DNA of 22,940 nucleotides from a virus. The first letter of the stretch is position 1, and each line of letters starts with the position of its first letter. Below the pieces are notes generated by a model. That model made no database searches. It worked only from the letters and a program-made list of their open reading frames with translations, and had not been told where the DNA came from. The translations under genes and the position numbers were made by a program. The stretch spans positions 1 through 22,940 of IMG/VR virus record IMGVR_UViG_3300030382_000450, one strand, 5' to 3'. Positions 13,027 through 22,490 of this stretch are shown piece after piece.

Positions 13027-16000
13027 AAGGTGCTGTACGTTCATTTATTCCTTCAAAGGTTTGTCCTCTCATATCCACTCCAGCCTCAATTGAATATGTC
13101 TCGAAGAATGCCTTTTCTTGCTCTTCTAGTATCCTCAATGCCTCTATATTTATCCTGTCGATGTGCGTGTTTATATCGTTCGTTATTGCGGCTCGTTGCT
13201 CTACCGTTATTGGTCCTGCTGGAATCTGTTCACCTGACCATTCCCCCTCATATCCTAGACTGTAGTCTTGCGCCTCACCTTCCACTTTGGGAGGCCAAGG
13301 CCTTAGTAGATTCAGAGCCGTTGCTAGATGATTTATACTCCTCCGTAAGTCACTAACTCTTTCTCTGTGGACGGCTATCAGGTCTAAGTAACTTTGTGAT
13401 CTTGCTCCTAGCTCTTGTATTACTGGGTCTGTTGGAGCACTTACTGATTTTCCCAAGAATTGCTTTCCTTCTGCTGACATAGTACCCTTGCTAGGTGTAA
13501 GTTTACCTCGCTTTGTCCACTTCTCAAGGGCATTCACCTTAGCAAGGAGTGCTCGTGTTACCTCTGGGGTAGGTGCCTTAGAAAATACATTACCAAGACC
13601 AAAGAAACTGAGGTAAGGTGCTTGTTGTCGAATGCTCCGTTTCGCTATATCAACAGCTGCTTGTGTTCGCTGATCTTGAGGGGTAGTTGGTACGCCACCC
13701 CAATAGTTCTCATACATATCTACACCCATCTGCCCAATTGCACCAAACAAGTTTGCTAAAATGGCATGGGCTTTAACCGTCATTTCTTCTCCAACATATC
13801 TGCGTCCTGCATCTCCTCCAGTTGCCCTATTACCAGGAACATTTATACCAGGCAACGGCTTGGGTCGAATAAGGGAGACACTTATATCGGGGTCCATTTC
13901 GCCAGACATATCTCGTTGGTGTGGTCCTATCTCTGGTTCAGTATCAAGATTCACCCCCATCCAAGAAGCTACGGCTGACCACCAGGGATTATTCGGGAGA
14001 TGGAACGCCCTCCCAAATCCATGCCAAAGATGGTCTGCCCCGTGATCTTCACGATATTCCGTAGGATCAAGAAGTAACTCTAACGCATCGAAAACCATCC
14101 CACGGAAGGGAGCGAACTCTGGCAGAGCTCGAACATACGGTGTATCCCAAGGATCTACCCCCGGTAAGAAAAACATAGCGTTATCGGTACGCTGTGCAGA
14201 TGACAGATGCCCCCACCACCATTCTTTGTATGACCACACCCTGCCATTTTTGTCTGTAAACCTCGCGTTAGGCATTAAAGTAGTATTCCATACAAACTCC
14301 AGAGCGGTGGGCATTAATACCCCTGCTGTCAAAGCGGCCATACTCTTTTTAAAACCAAATTTTTGCGCCGCCCTACCGAACGTTGTTATGGCACCTACAA
14401 ATGGCGAAAAAAACGGGAAGAAAGCTTGTGCCCATTTCATCCATGCACCTATATTCCTTGGTTCGGTAAGGACTTCTTGGGCAGCTGCGGTTTCTCTCCT
14501 GACTATTTTACCTATCTCTGGCCCCTTCGCTTGTGCAAGTTCAGCCTTCACTTCTTTGTTACTTAGTTTACGTGCTATAAGCCCAAACTTAGTGCCCTCA
14601 TGCCAAGCTTCGTTCCAATACTTCCACGCACGTATAAACTGAGGGACAGCATTAGCACCATAATACCTAGAGAAGGCAGGAATAGCGTCCTCAAGAAGTT
14701 TACTCCAACTTTTATCTGTGCCAATAAGTTTTGACATTGGCCCTGTATCTCCATAGCCAGTCCTCGTTCCTCCGATATAGCGTGATATATTTTGATCAGA
14801 CGGTAATAGGGTCTTCGCGGCCCTTTCGGCCAACCTCTTCTGAAAGGCTTCCTGTACGTGTTTTGGTAGTAGGGAGAAGAAGCCTGTGTTAGTCTTTAAG
14901 CCATGAGTAAACATCAGTGCGTAGTCGTTACTCATTCTCCTAACAAATATATCATAAGTTCCTAAGAACCCATCTCTCCAAAGTTGTATAGCTTCCTTCG
15001 AGGCTCTACCGATTCCACCCTGAAGCTTCATAAGAGTAACAACACTCCCAAGCATGTCGTTATACAAGTGAGCTACAGGAGCAAACGGCGATAGTATCCC
15101 AGTAGTACCTCTAGTCATCAATCTCGTAAAGAAAGCATGGAACTTATCGAACCCATTAACCATTGCAGGGTTGAACTCCAGTCCTTCTTTCATCGCATGA
15201 GATAGCCCTCCAAATATATAGAAGTCTCCTTTATATTGCACAACAATACCACGAGCCATTTCGTCAAGCTCTCTAGGGAACTCTCGATAGGGTACTTGAT
15301 CTCCTTCCTTGCCAAGTAACTTTACCTGGGCTAGCATCTTTTGTACTTCTTCTGCTTTATTAAGTTCTAGTACCATCTTGCCGGGGTTTTGCGCGTCTAC
15401 TCGGTACCTACCTAGAAACTTCGGTATTAACGTCCGTCCAGCAAATCCCTTTATAATCTTTGGTATAGCAACTTCCCATGATCCATCGGCATGTACTTTT
15501 AGCCCAGACAACTTTGTCAAGAAGTTCCATTGATCAACGGAGCGGCCAATATGCTCCATCATCGCACTTGAATGTTGTACTAAATTTTCGAATATACCCA
15601 TCGGTTGAGCAATACCTTCGCCTTCTCTCTTAGCTGTTTCGAGAGCACTGCTTACTCCCCTCCAATGCTTACCTGATGTAGTAGCAGACCCAAAGAGGTC
15701 TGCAAGATGTCCAAATAAGCCTCTGGTTGTACTTTCCGAGGTAGGCATATAGACTACTTCCCTACCCGCCGCAGGATCAAGTGTCCGTGAGAACGAATGT
15801 CTAATAGCTTTAGCCCATGCCTCACTCCACACACCCAAGTCTACAGCTTCTTGTAGTAATCCATCAATTGCTTCCGCGAATTGCTTCCGCATCTTGATAA
15901 ACTCTGCATCCTTCTGTCCAAGCTTTACCCATTCAGCTAATTCAGCATCTTCGACAAACACCTTTGTCTCACGTCCACTTGGATCACGAACAACCTTCCA

Positions 16001-17689
16001 CAGGGAAGGCCTTTCCCGAATAGGAGTACCACGAATGTCATCAATTATCTTCCGATTGTTAGCGAGTATCTCTTCTACATCATCCAACGACCCTTTAGAA
16101 TAAGCAGCATCGACCTCTTTGTAGACCCGTGCTTGCTCTGGAGTTAGCGACGACTTTGCCTCCGCTCGTGTTAGGAAATGATGAGCAGTCGCTCTAGTAC
16201 GGTCAGCATTGGCACGTAAACCCATTAGATAATTAGTAAACTCTTGTTGTCTTTCCGGTGCCCAACCCCTAAACTGTGCTATCATCTGTTTAATAGGCGT
16301 AGCGAGTCTTGAACCACTTAGAGGGAAGACGCCTGTCCTGAGCCAATCAACTAAGACTCCTGGGTAATCTATGAACTCTTCCCCAGGCACATCCTTCATC
16401 TCTTCCGCATTATATCCCAGTCGCTTGAGTGCTACCAGAGGAGCTTGACGCGCAGAACGTACATTGGTGCCAAGTTCTGCCCACAAATATCCTCCTACCT
16501 CTTTAGCTCTAGACCAACCCCCCTTGGAAGGCCACCTCTTACCTGTACCACGTATATGACGCCCTATATCCGTAGCGAGGTTAACTACTGGTACAGGTTC
16601 TGTTCCTGTAGGATGTGGCCCAGTCTTCATGTGCCTAAGATGATTCCTGTACCTAAGAGCGACATAGGCAGCAACCGTACCAGCGACGATGTCTCTCGCG
16701 TATTCTTGCCACTCGGTGCTATCTGCGTCTTCTGCTGCTTGTTCTCTTTGTGCCAATTCTGGGTTAAATTTAGTGCCAGGAATAAGGTCTTCTGTAGTTA
16801 TAGTTACAGGTCCACCAAACAACTCGTCAGTAGTTATCGTCGTAGACGTAGGTGAACTAAATAACTCGTCAGTAGTTATAGTCTCTGCTTTGGCTGACTT
16901 CACTCCAAGCACTTCTTCAAGGCCAGCCTTGAGTAGTCCCATGTGGTCGGTGTCAAGTGCAGCACCAGGTCCAGGGGCTTCCTCTTGTGGAGGTATTGGC
17001 ATTTCTCCCATAGATGCTGGAGCCTCGTCAAACGGAGCCGATAAAGCTTCCTTAGAGAATACCAATGGTTCATCTATGTACGCTCGTATACCTTGGTCTA
17101 GGGCGAATCCTACACCGAGTTGTGTTGCTAATCGTTGCTTGAATCCTTTACCAAACTTCGATGCGCCAAGTGCACCCTTTCCCATGCGAACAGCAGGAGT
17201 AGCAAACATAGTAGCCACACCAAGTGGGCTTTTAAGAAACTTATTAGGAAGTGGAGGGCCAATCCATGTACCTGCTGCTAGGGCTAATTGGTTTAACCAG
17301 TTCTTTGGAAGCCCTCTAGGGACATCGAGGTTTTCCCATAAATCATCTGTCAGTTCTTCTCCAGTCTCTGCAAGTGATCTATCTATTCCACTTTCTTGAG
17401 CCTTCTTAAAAGAGTCAACGTACCCTAGTTCTGGGTCTGTGATTTCACGTTGTTGGGCAGCTTCAGGACGATACCTCTTCTCTATTCTCCGTAATCCCTT
17501 ATCCATGCCAGCTTCCCAAGCGGAACCAGCATACCCCGCTAGGGCAGGAAGCAGAGTAAAGTTCTGCGCAGCACCCGCGGCAATGTATCTGAGTGGATCA
17601 GGTAATACCTCATTCCGAACATCTCGGTATATGTTCGTCAATGAGAGAGGCTCCCCAAATAGCTCCTCAGTTGTATAAGTTGTTTCCAT
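12968..17689 (-). CDS. very large internal virion / DNA-ejection-type protein (1573 aa)
   Basis: The longest gene in the window. It begins METTYTTEELFGEPLSLT. A short motif like [IY]TT[DE][DE]LFG occurs at about residues 5-12, 271-277, 285-292 and 297-302. Hydrophobic stretches occur near residues 40-60, 333-350, 860-890, 1083-1105 and 1116-1135, with long charged helices between. The FFPFFSPF/large hydrophobic C-terminal half resembles phage large polyvalent-protein-associated domains (LPD38-like, by eye). This suggests an ejection protein like the large podovirus internal proteins that form the DNA channel. No lysozyme, RNA polymerase or protease motif was recognised. It follows the 266-aa gene by 2 nt, and its stop lies inside the opposing ATPase gene. 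Confidence 0.75.
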   Translation of the reverse strand: METTYTTEELFGEPLSLTNIYRDVRNEVLPDPLRYIAAGAAQNFTLLPALAGYAGSAWEAGMDKGLRRIEKRYRPEAAQQREITDPELGYVDSFKKAQESGIDRSLAETGEELTDDLWENLDVPRGLPKNWLNQLALAAGTWIGPPLPNKFLKSPLGVATMFATPAVRMGKGALGASKFGKGFKQRLATQLGVGFALDQGIRAYIDEPLVFSKEALSAPFDEAPASMGEMPIPPQEEAPGPGAALDTDHMGLLKAGLEEVLGVKSAKAETITTDELFSSPTSTTITTDELFGGPVTITTEDLIPGTKFNPELAQREQAAEDADSTEWQEYARDIVAGTVAAYVALRYRNHLRHMKTGPHPTGTEPVPVVNLATDIGRHIRGTGKRWPSKGGWSRAKEVGGYLWAELGTNVRSARQAPLVALKRLGYNAEEMKDVPGEEFIDYPGVLVDWLRTGVFPLSGSRLATPIKQMIAQFRGWAPERQQEFTNYLMGLRANADRTRATAHHFLTRAEAKSSLTPEQARVYKEVDAAYSKGSLDDVEEILANNRKIIDDIRGTPIRERPSLWKVVRDPSGRETKVFVEDAELAEWVKLGQKDAEFIKMRKQFAEAIDGLLQEAVDLGVWSEAWAKAIRHSFSRTLDPAAGREVVYMPTSESTTRGLFGHLADLFGSATTSGKHWRGVSSALETAKREGEGIAQPMGIFENLVQHSSAMMEHIGRSVDQWNFLTKLSGLKVHADGSWEVAIPKIIKGFAGRTLIPKFLGRYRVDAQNPGKMVLELNKAEEVQKMLAQVKLLGKEGDQVPYREFPRELDEMARGIVVQYKGDFYIFGGLSHAMKEGLEFNPAMVNGFDKFHAFFTRLMTRGTTGILSPFAPVAHLYNDMLGSVVTLMKLQGGIGRASKEAIQLWRDGFLGTYDIFVRRMSNDYALMFTHGLKTNTGFFSLLPKHVQEAFQKRLAERAAKTLLPSDQNISRYIGGTRTGYGDTGPMSKLIGTDKSWSKLLEDAIPAFSRYYGANAVPQFIRAWKYWNEAWHEGTKFGLIARKLSNKEVKAELAQAKGPEIGKIVRRETAAAQEVLTEPRNIGAWMKWAQAFFPFFSPFVGAITTFGRAAQKFGFKKSMAALTAGVLMPTALEFVWNTTLMPNARFTDKNGRVWSYKEWWWGHLSSAQRTDNAMFFLPGVDPWDTPYVRALPEFAPFRGMVFDALELLLDPTEYREDHGADHLWHGFGRAFHLPNNPWWSAVASWMGVNLDTEPEIGPHQRDMSGEMDPDISVSLIRPKPLPGINVPGNRATGGDAGRRYVGEEMTVKAHAILANLFGAIGQMGVDMYENYWGGVPTTPQDQRTQAAVDIAKRSIRQQAPYLSFFGLGNVFSKAPTPEVTRALLAKVNALEKWTKRGKLTPSKGTMSAEGKQFLGKSVSAPTDPVIQELGARSQSYLDLIAVHRERVSDLRRSINHLATALNLLRPWPPKVEGEAQDYSLGYEGEWSGEQIPAGPITVEQRAAITNDINTHIDRINIEALRILEEQEKAFFETYSIEAGVDMRGQTFEGINERTAPFTLPDSTSPAPPTPPQTSQ
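16821..16879 (+). repeat. 17-bp direct repeat coding for ITTDEL
   Basis: AACTCGTCAGTAGTTAT occurs at 16821-16837 and again at 16863-16879, 42 nt apart (14 codons). On the - strand it encodes successive ITTDEL motifs in the 1573-aa protein. A third, diverged copy lies at about 16785-16801. Confidence 0.8.
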
Positions 17690-17691
17690 GT

Positions 17692-18492
17692 TTACCTAGA
17701 AGGAATCTCCGACCCTGGCGCTGGATATCTAGGAGGTGGAGTAACAGGACCACCAGCAGTCTGATCTTGACCAGGTAAGTGTACAAGCGCCCATGTGTCG
17801 TCACCCATATACTTGTATAAGCCGCCGCCTTTGTCAGGACTACTTCTTACAATAGTACCTATTTGTGCTTCGCCGCCACTTGCATACCACTCATCTCTCT
17901 TGGTCTTTCCTTTGGCAAACTCTTCGGGAGTAATGAAATTAGATCCACCAGGGACTACTTGAGTCTCTTCTTGATCTGCCTTCGTTGTTCGTTTTTTCCA
18001 CGTACCTGCACCTGTGGGGACTTGCTCCGTGTCAGTGATTGAACTACCAGCAGCAGTTGTGTTTTTAGGATTTACAGCACCAGCAGCCGACGAAGCGACT
18101 GATATCGGCATACCACGAAATACCGAATTGTCAGGGGAGGCAGTTTCCGCAGCAGTCGGTTGTATGTCTGAGAATACCCCTGATTGTCCGAGTGCATAAG
18201 TTGCGGGAGCATCCAACGAAAAAAGCTTAGATCTAAAAAGACGATCCAGTGCAGTACGGTCGGCCATTCCTGTTTCGGCATCAACTGGCAACCCTAAACC
18301 AGCAAACGTGGCACCGATATTACCGATATTCGCTAACCTTTGTTTCGCTAATGCTCCTTTGTTTTGCAGCTTCTGTACTACATCTGCCGAAGCTAGATCA
18401 CTAAGAGGTTTGTTCGGCCCCGCCTTGTCGAAGTCAAACTCCGGCTTGGCAAGTCGTTCTAAAGGATCAGTTGCTAGTACTGCATTAGGCAT
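17692..18492 (-). CDS. hypothetical virion-associated protein, 266 aa
   Basis: A low-complexity, Ala/Gly/Pro/Thr-rich protein: the N-terminal half has helical stretches (ADVVQKLQNKGALAKQRLAN) and the C-terminal half is loop-rich and ends PPPRYPAPGSEIPSR. GGAGAAG 4-5 nt upstream of the ATG supports the start. It lies in the late block between two genes of internal-virion type, 10 nt after the upstream stop and 2 nt before the next start, so it is probably a minor structural or adaptor protein. There is no recognised domain, and the assignment is by context only. Confidence 0.6.
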   Translation of the reverse strand: MPNAVLATDPLERLAKPEFDFDKAGPNKPLSDLASADVVQKLQNKGALAKQRLANIGNIGATFAGLGLPVDAETGMADRTALDRLFRSKLFSLDAPATYALGQSGVFSDIQPTAAETASPDNSVFRGMPISVASSAAGAVNPKNTTAAGSSITDTEQVPTGAGTWKKRTTKADQEETQVVPGGSNFITPEEFAKGKTKRDEWYASGGEAQIGTIVRSSPDKGGGLYKYMGDDTWALVHLPGQDQTAGGPVTPPPRYPAPGSEIPSR

Positions 18493-18502
18493 TATTCTTC
18501 TC

Positions 18503-19321
18503 CTAGTCTGGCTTTATTCTCTCGTAGAAATTCATCCAGTCTCTATTCTGCTGGTCGGCCATTACATAATTTGTATAGTTTCTTGCCGCATTACTTGCTG
18601 CAGTGGGGAAAACCGCACTGGACAAGTCTATGGGTTGACCGGGAATTGGTATCTGTTGTACTGCTTGAGCAGCTACAGCACCAGGACCGCCAGTTTTATA
18701 AGGAGGAGCAGCTTCCTGTACTCCATAAGCCTCCATCGCTTTCTGTAGATTCTGTAGGTCAGCTAGTTGACCCTTCTGGAATAGCTCTGTTGCTGCTACT
18801 TCCCCACCGACTTTGGTCTGGTCTACATAATCACCAATAGTACGTACAGTTCCTTGTTCCCACGGTCCTCCACCTCCTTTAGGTTGAATGCCCCCACCCT
18901 TTCGTGCCCGCTCCATGAGCACTCGCTCTAGACCAGACTCGAAGTTCCCTTGGTTTAACTGTCTATCTCTCTCGACCATGCCTCGAGCATCTTGAAGCGT
19001 AGGAATCGTGAAGCCAAAGTTTTCTACCGCCTCATTCTGTCTTCTCGCACGGTCTATATCTCCAAAGGCTCGTGTTCCTCTTGCTACAGCAGCGTCTTCT
19101 CCCCCAGGAGCCGAGCCAATCCATTGATCGCCTTCCCACCGTCCTGCGCCAAAGGGGTCTGTAAATTGTTGGGCGGCTAATGCTTTGTCTCGTGATTCTT
19201 CCTGCGAGGCAATGGTTGCTTTTTGTGCCTTTACACCCGCATCACTCTGTTCCTTCCCAGAGAGGTAATCAAACAGACTCGAACCAAGTATACCTAAGCC
19301 AATTCCTGTACCAGCGTCCAT
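18503..19321 (-). CDS. hypothetical internal virion-type protein, 272 aa
   Basis: It opens MDAGTGIGLGILGSSLFDYL, a glycine-rich amphipathic N terminus typical of small phage internal or DNA-transfer proteins, followed by Gln/Ala/Glu-rich helices and a Tyr/Asn-rich end. I place the start at 19321, one base after the TAA of the upstream gene and preceded by GTGGAG; an open frame reaches back to 19399 but would overlap that gene by 77 nt. It is probably packaged in the virion with its neighbours, an inference from composition and position. Confidence 0.65.
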   Translation of the reverse strand: MDAGTGIGLGILGSSLFDYLSGKEQSDAGVKAQKATIASQEESRDKALAAQQFTDPFGAGRWEGDQWIGSAPGGEDAAVARGTRAFGDIDRARRQNEAVENFGFTIPTLQDARGMVERDRQLNQGNFESGLERVLMERARKGGGIQPKGGGGPWEQGTVRTIGDYVDQTKVGGEVAATELFQKGQLADLQNLQKAMEAYGVQEAAPPYKTGGPGAVAAQAVQQIPIPGQPIDLSSAVFPTAASNAARNYTNYVMADQQNRDWMNFYERIKPD

Positions 19322-19322
19322 C

Positions 19323-20999
19323 TTAAAATGCTCCACTTCCTCTTGAACCAAGTCCCCGTCTGGCTCTATCACGCCCTGATGCTTGTTCTCTAGCAGCAAT
19401 TGCGTCTAAGAATGATGGGCTTGGCGAACCAGAAACTACTCCTTGCGCCCTACCCGCTGATTGTAATGCACCAGTTACGTCAAACAATGGTTCAACACCA
19501 ATTGCCTCACGGACATCACCGCCGAGCGTTCCTTGCCTTTCTTCGATCAGCCCTGCGCGTTCAGTACTAAATGGTGCAACGTCAAATAAGTCTTCGCCAA
19601 GTTTATAACTACCGGCCTCTTGTTCAGCCCTTTCCCTGACGGCTCCGATGTCACTTCTGGCACCGCCCAAGACACTAGAACCAAGCTCCGATACCCGCTC
19701 TTTGGCAGCTGGAACCTGTGACTCAAGATACATGTTGGCTGTCCGTCCACCTAGAGGATTAAGATTCCCTCTAGCTTCGAAGGCACTAATCTGTTGTCCA
19801 GCTGGTCCACGACGTTCTTCGATGATGCTACCGATGATGTCATCATCTAGTGTTTGAAAGACATCACCTGGGAAAGCAGTACCAATCTCTTGATTAAACG
19901 CTTGTCTACGTAGATTCTCTTCATCACCAAGGATTATCCGTCCTAAAGACGGATTGTCGAAGACTGTATTGAATTGTGATTCGGTGATGCTAGGACCAAG
20001 TGCTACATTCTCTCGTTCAATGCCAGAGCCAATAACCTTATTAAACTCTGCTATCGCAGCTTCTTCTTCTTCAGGAGTCTGCCCTTCCCGCAAGAACGGA
20101 TTAGCCACATCAGCCGTCATACGATCAAACGCTGCTTGTGACAAGGTATTCCTAGCTTCGTTGTGTAACACAGCTATCTGTTGTGGGGACCAAGTATCTG
20201 CTAAGACTTCATCTACTTCGGGTACGCCAGAATTAAGGGCGTCCGTTAACGTCATATCGGCCCACATCGAGGCAGCCTTACCCCCAAGTCTAGCTCCTAT
20301 GTCTCCAATAGTTTCAATAGGCGGTAATGGATCGAGATTAAAGCCGAGTTGACCTAAAGTCTTTTGTCCAATATCGTCTATTATATTAAAGCCTGTGACA
20401 AGAGCCTTTCCTGGTTCGGTTTGGAATGGTACGTTAACAAATTCGGATACGCCCTTCACGCCTTCTCTAGCTGCCTTTACTGGTTCCTCACCGAATACAC
20501 TAGTAAGAGGCGTATTCAAGAAAGATCGACTAGATTCTATAGCAGCATCAACAGCCGCTTGGGTTGCCATAGCAGGATCAGCTGCACCGGCACCAGCAAG
20601 GATAGCCCCTGTGGCACTATCAACAATTGTAGCACCGATGCCTCCTACTTGCCCAATAGCCCCACCGCCTACATCCATTATTGGTGCTACAGTCCCAGCA
20701 AACCCAGATAAAGCTGATTGAGGAACTTGTTGTATTGTCGCTGCTCCAGTAGACAATGCTCTTCCAACGCCACTAATTCCAGCTGTCGGTTGGAAGCCAC
20801 CTAATAGTCCTCTAGTAACCTGACTACCAATGAAGCTAGAGGCACCAGCTATTAGTGACTCCTTGAAGCTGCCTCCTGTAGCACCTGTGGCCGCAGCAGC
20901 AGAAACAGCAACGGCAAGAACAGACCCACCAGTAGCAATGCCAACTACAATAGGAACCGCAATTCTAACGATAGACTTAAAGAAGCCTCCGTAACCCAT
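19323..20999 (-). CDS. hypothetical internal virion-type protein, 558 aa
   Basis: The first 65 residues are strongly hydrophobic and small-residue-rich (FKSIVRIAVPIVVGIATGGS, then AVSAAAATGATGG), like a membrane-inserting domain of a DNA-ejection protein. The rest is acidic and helical, with repeated Ala/Gly runs and Arg-Gly-rich ends. AAGGAGG about 8 nt upstream of the ATG is a strong ribosome site. The ATG overlaps the stop of the 135-aa gene by one base. Similar hydrophobic-headed proteins occur in podovirus ejection complexes. The family was not identified. Confidence 0.65.
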   Translation of the reverse strand: MGYGGFFKSIVRIAVPIVVGIATGGSVLAVAVSAAAATGATGGSFKESLIAGASSFIGSQVTRGLLGGFQPTAGISGVGRALSTGAATIQQVPQSALSGFAGTVAPIMDVGGGAIGQVGGIGATIVDSATGAILAGAGAADPAMATQAAVDAAIESSRSFLNTPLTSVFGEEPVKAAREGVKGVSEFVNVPFQTEPGKALVTGFNIIDDIGQKTLGQLGFNLDPLPPIETIGDIGARLGGKAASMWADMTLTDALNSGVPEVDEVLADTWSPQQIAVLHNEARNTLSQAAFDRMTADVANPFLREGQTPEEEEAAIAEFNKVIGSGIERENVALGPSITESQFNTVFDNPSLGRIILGDEENLRRQAFNQEIGTAFPGDVFQTLDDDIIGSIIEERRGPAGQQISAFEARGNLNPLGGRTANMYLESQVPAAKERVSELGSSVLGGARSDIGAVRERAEQEAGSYKLGEDLFDVAPFSTERAGLIEERQGTLGGDVREAIGVEPLFDVTGALQSAGRAQGVVSGSPSPSFLDAIAAREQASGRDRARRGLGSRGSGAF

Positions 21000-21406
21000 T
21001 ACTGCGCCCCTCCTTGTACCATACGTACAATAGCATCAAGCCTCTGTGCTACTTGAGGCGGTAATTGTTCTTTCAACTGTGCTCCTAACTGTCCCCTCTC
21101 TGGCTCAGGGATAGCCAAAAACTTCTGTATAAGTATAGTCAATTGCTCTCTACTAAGGAACTGTAATGGGTCTGCTTGTGTATCTTGTAGGTCTACTTGA
21201 TCTTCTACTGTTGGTTCCTGAAAGGCTTGATCAAGTACTCCTACATCATCTGCAATGGACAACAACTCCGCGAGGAAGTCATCAACTGGACTTTCGACCA
21301 TAGGCGAAAGAGATTCACGTATGCTAGGACCACCAGGAGCAACCGGTGCTGGTCCTTGTGTGCCAGTTAATTCTGGGGGTAATCCGGGTGGGGGTATCTG
21401 TGCCAT
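20999..21406 (-). CDS. hypothetical proline-rich protein, 135 aa
   Basis: The N-terminal third is Pro/Gly-rich and flexible (AQIPPPGLPPELTGTQGPAP), and the rest is acidic and helical with Gln- and Leu-rich segments (SREQLTILIQKFLAIPEPER). GAGGA about 5 nt upstream of the ATG supports the start. It is the first gene after the spanins in the late transcript and is joined to the 558-aa gene by a TAATG overlap. It may be a scaffold-like or minor virion component. The function is unknown. Confidence 0.6.
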   Translation of the reverse strand: MAQIPPPGLPPELTGTQGPAPVAPGGPSIRESLSPMVESPVDDFLAELLSIADDVGVLDQAFQEPTVEDQVDLQDTQADPLQFLSREQLTILIQKFLAIPEPERGQLGAQLKEQLPPQVAQRLDAIVRMVQGGAQ

Positions 21407-21440
21407 AGCATCCTCATTTTATAGTCAAATCAAACACTTG

Positions 21441-21686
21441 TCAAGCCTCTCCTAGACAATATCGAAGCTGTTGCCGAAGTTGTGCATAATCGGAGATCAT
21501 GTTCGACAACTCTGAGCCAAGTCCAAGCTGCTCTAATTCGTCAGCCACTAGAGCTTGCTGTTCCTCAGAATATACAACGAGAGGTGGACAAGTATTATAG
21601 CCCCCCTTCACGCAACCGCTTAATAAGCTCACGAATAGTAGGCTTACGAGTACGTAACTGCTCGTCTTTAATCTCGATTGTCTCAT
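21441..21686 (-). CDS. o-spanin (outer-membrane lipoprotein, Rz1-like)
   Basis: Small lipoprotein of 81 aa: [20 protein letters not shown] followed by a lipobox LLSGC with Cys25 as the acylation site, then a short periplasmic part. Its start lies inside the i-spanin gene in another frame, the classical embedded/overlapping Rz1 layout. I prefer the ATG at 21686, preceded by GGAAG at 7-nt spacing, over a TTG one codon upstream. It joins the inner and outer membranes for the last step of lysis. It is evidence for a Gram-negative host. Confidence 0.85.
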   Translation of the reverse strand: MRQSRLKTSSYVLVSLLFVSLLSGCVKGGYNTCPPLVVYSEEQQALVADELEQLGLGSELSNMISDYAQLRQQLRYCLGEA

Positions 21687-21792
21687 CAAGGTCTTCCTTT
21701 TTCTGGGCTGTCTTCCCCCACTTGTAGGCTACCCAAACTGAGAGTAGAACAACAAGTGAGGTAAGACCAAGCCCAACAAGACTGGACGTCAT
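21595..21792 (-). CDS. i-spanin (inner-membrane, Rz-like)
   Basis: A 65-residue protein with an N-terminal membrane segment (about residues 5-25, [19 protein letters not shown]) and a charged, coiled-coil-like periplasmic part ([20 protein letters not shown]). This is the inner-membrane partner of the o-spanin, whose gene begins inside it in a different frame. It is short for an i-spanin, though small ones exist. It starts in an ATGA overlap with the holin gene. Confidence 0.8.
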   Translation of the reverse strand: MTSSLVGLGLTSLVVLLSVWVAYKWGKTAQKKEDLDETIEIKDEQLRTRKPTIRELIKRLREGGL

Positions 21793-22001
21793 TTGCGCTT
21801 CTTTGTCGTAACTGCATCTGCGTTAGTGTTGTTCAAGAAGTTACCAGCAATTAAGTTAAGCACCGAAAGAACTGCTCCGACAATCTTATCATCCGATTTC
21901 GTCGGAGTTAGTGCAGTCACCGCTGTTGCTGCCGTAACTAATCCACATAACGCCTGGACCCACTCTGGAATGAGTGCCCATACGTTCAATAGCATTTCCA
22001 T
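21789..22001 (-). CDS. putative holin with two membrane segments, 70 aa
   Basis: Two hydrophobic stretches: about residues 7-31 and 40-56, separated by a short polar loop with SDDK, and a basic tail KKRK. The pattern fits small class II-type holins. It sits between the endolysin and spanin genes, and shares ATGA with the i-spanin gene. AAAGGA about 8 nt upstream of the ATG supports the start. Its role would be to form holes in the inner membrane to release the endolysin. The partial gene at the right edge is a second candidate. Confidence 0.7.
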   Translation of the reverse strand: MEMLLNVWALIPEWVQALCGLVTAATAVTALTPTKSDDKIVGAVLSVLNLIAGNFLNNTNADAVTTKKRK

Positions 22002-22019
22002 TATGTTTTCCTTTCTACG

Positions 22020-22490
22020 TTAACTAGAAGAAATGTTAGGAGTAATAGGAACGACGTTCTTCTTCCCGTTCCCTTTCTCCGTTCTAGGACTTGCGACAAC
22101 CTGTACAACTTCAAAATGCCATAGGTCGTCAAAGTTGTTGTCCTTTACCTGCCAGTCATGGTTCCAATCGCCTCCCCAGCGAAGTAGTACTCCTTTCATA
22201 GCTGCCATGCCTAGTATGAACCCAGCAAATAGAGTGGCTCTTTCTCTATCATGCCAGTCTATCGGACATGGAGCAGCATCAATAGCCTCCGATGGGAGTG
22301 TATTGTGCTTCCCGTTAGGGAACTGTACCTGGCTCTTACCCGATTCGTAGTAGTCATTCTGACGCTTCTCATTTCTATGTCCATCTATGATAGTAATATC
22401 CATAAATTTAAGAGCTTCACTGAATACCTCCTGCAATGCAGGGCAACACGAGTTAAGCTTCTCTTGCGAACTTTCTGAATACTTGTACAT
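22020..22490 (-). CDS. M15-type peptidase endolysin (L-Ala-D-Glu / D,D-peptidase family)
   Basis: The 156-residue protein has the zinc-peptidase M15 pattern: His62 in GKHNTLPSEAIDAAP with Asp71 as second ligand, and His125 in DLWHFEVV as third ligand, with Asp121 or Asp122 the likely catalytic acid. TIIDGHRNEKRQNDYYESGK at about 33-52 matches the family's substrate-side helix, and RWGGDWN precedes the last ligand. Such enzymes cut the peptide cross-bridge stems of peptidoglycan. No signal peptide is seen, so release by a holin is needed. The start overlaps the upstream gene stop by one base; the ribosome site is weak. Confidence 0.85.
   Translation of the reverse strand: MYKYSESSQEKLNSCCPALQEVFSEALKFMDITIIDGHRNEKRQNDYYESGKSQVQFPNGKHNTLPSEAIDAAPCPIDWHDRERATLFAGFILGMAAMKGVLLRWGGDWNHDWQVKDNNFDDLWHFEVVQVVASPRTEKGNGKKNVVPITPNISSS

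Noticed and set aside
16689-17399. 236-codon open frame on the + strand opposite the giant virion gene
   Set aside because: It is antisense to a well-supported - strand gene. It has low-complexity Ser/Val runs made by the antisense of the ITTDEL repeats and no ribosome site worth noting.
19322-19399. 26-residue N-terminal extension of the 272-aa virion-type protein
   Set aside because: It lies inside the end of the 558-aa gene. The downstream ATG has a ribosome site and is one base after the stop, typical of this gene cluster.
21418-21444. Promoter-like TTGACA and TATAAA on the - strand upstream of the 135-aa gene
   Set aside because: The spacer is only 15 nt, and the predicted start site would fall after the GAGGA ribosome site of that gene, so the transcript would lack it. 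The gene is most simply read from the upstream lysis transcript.
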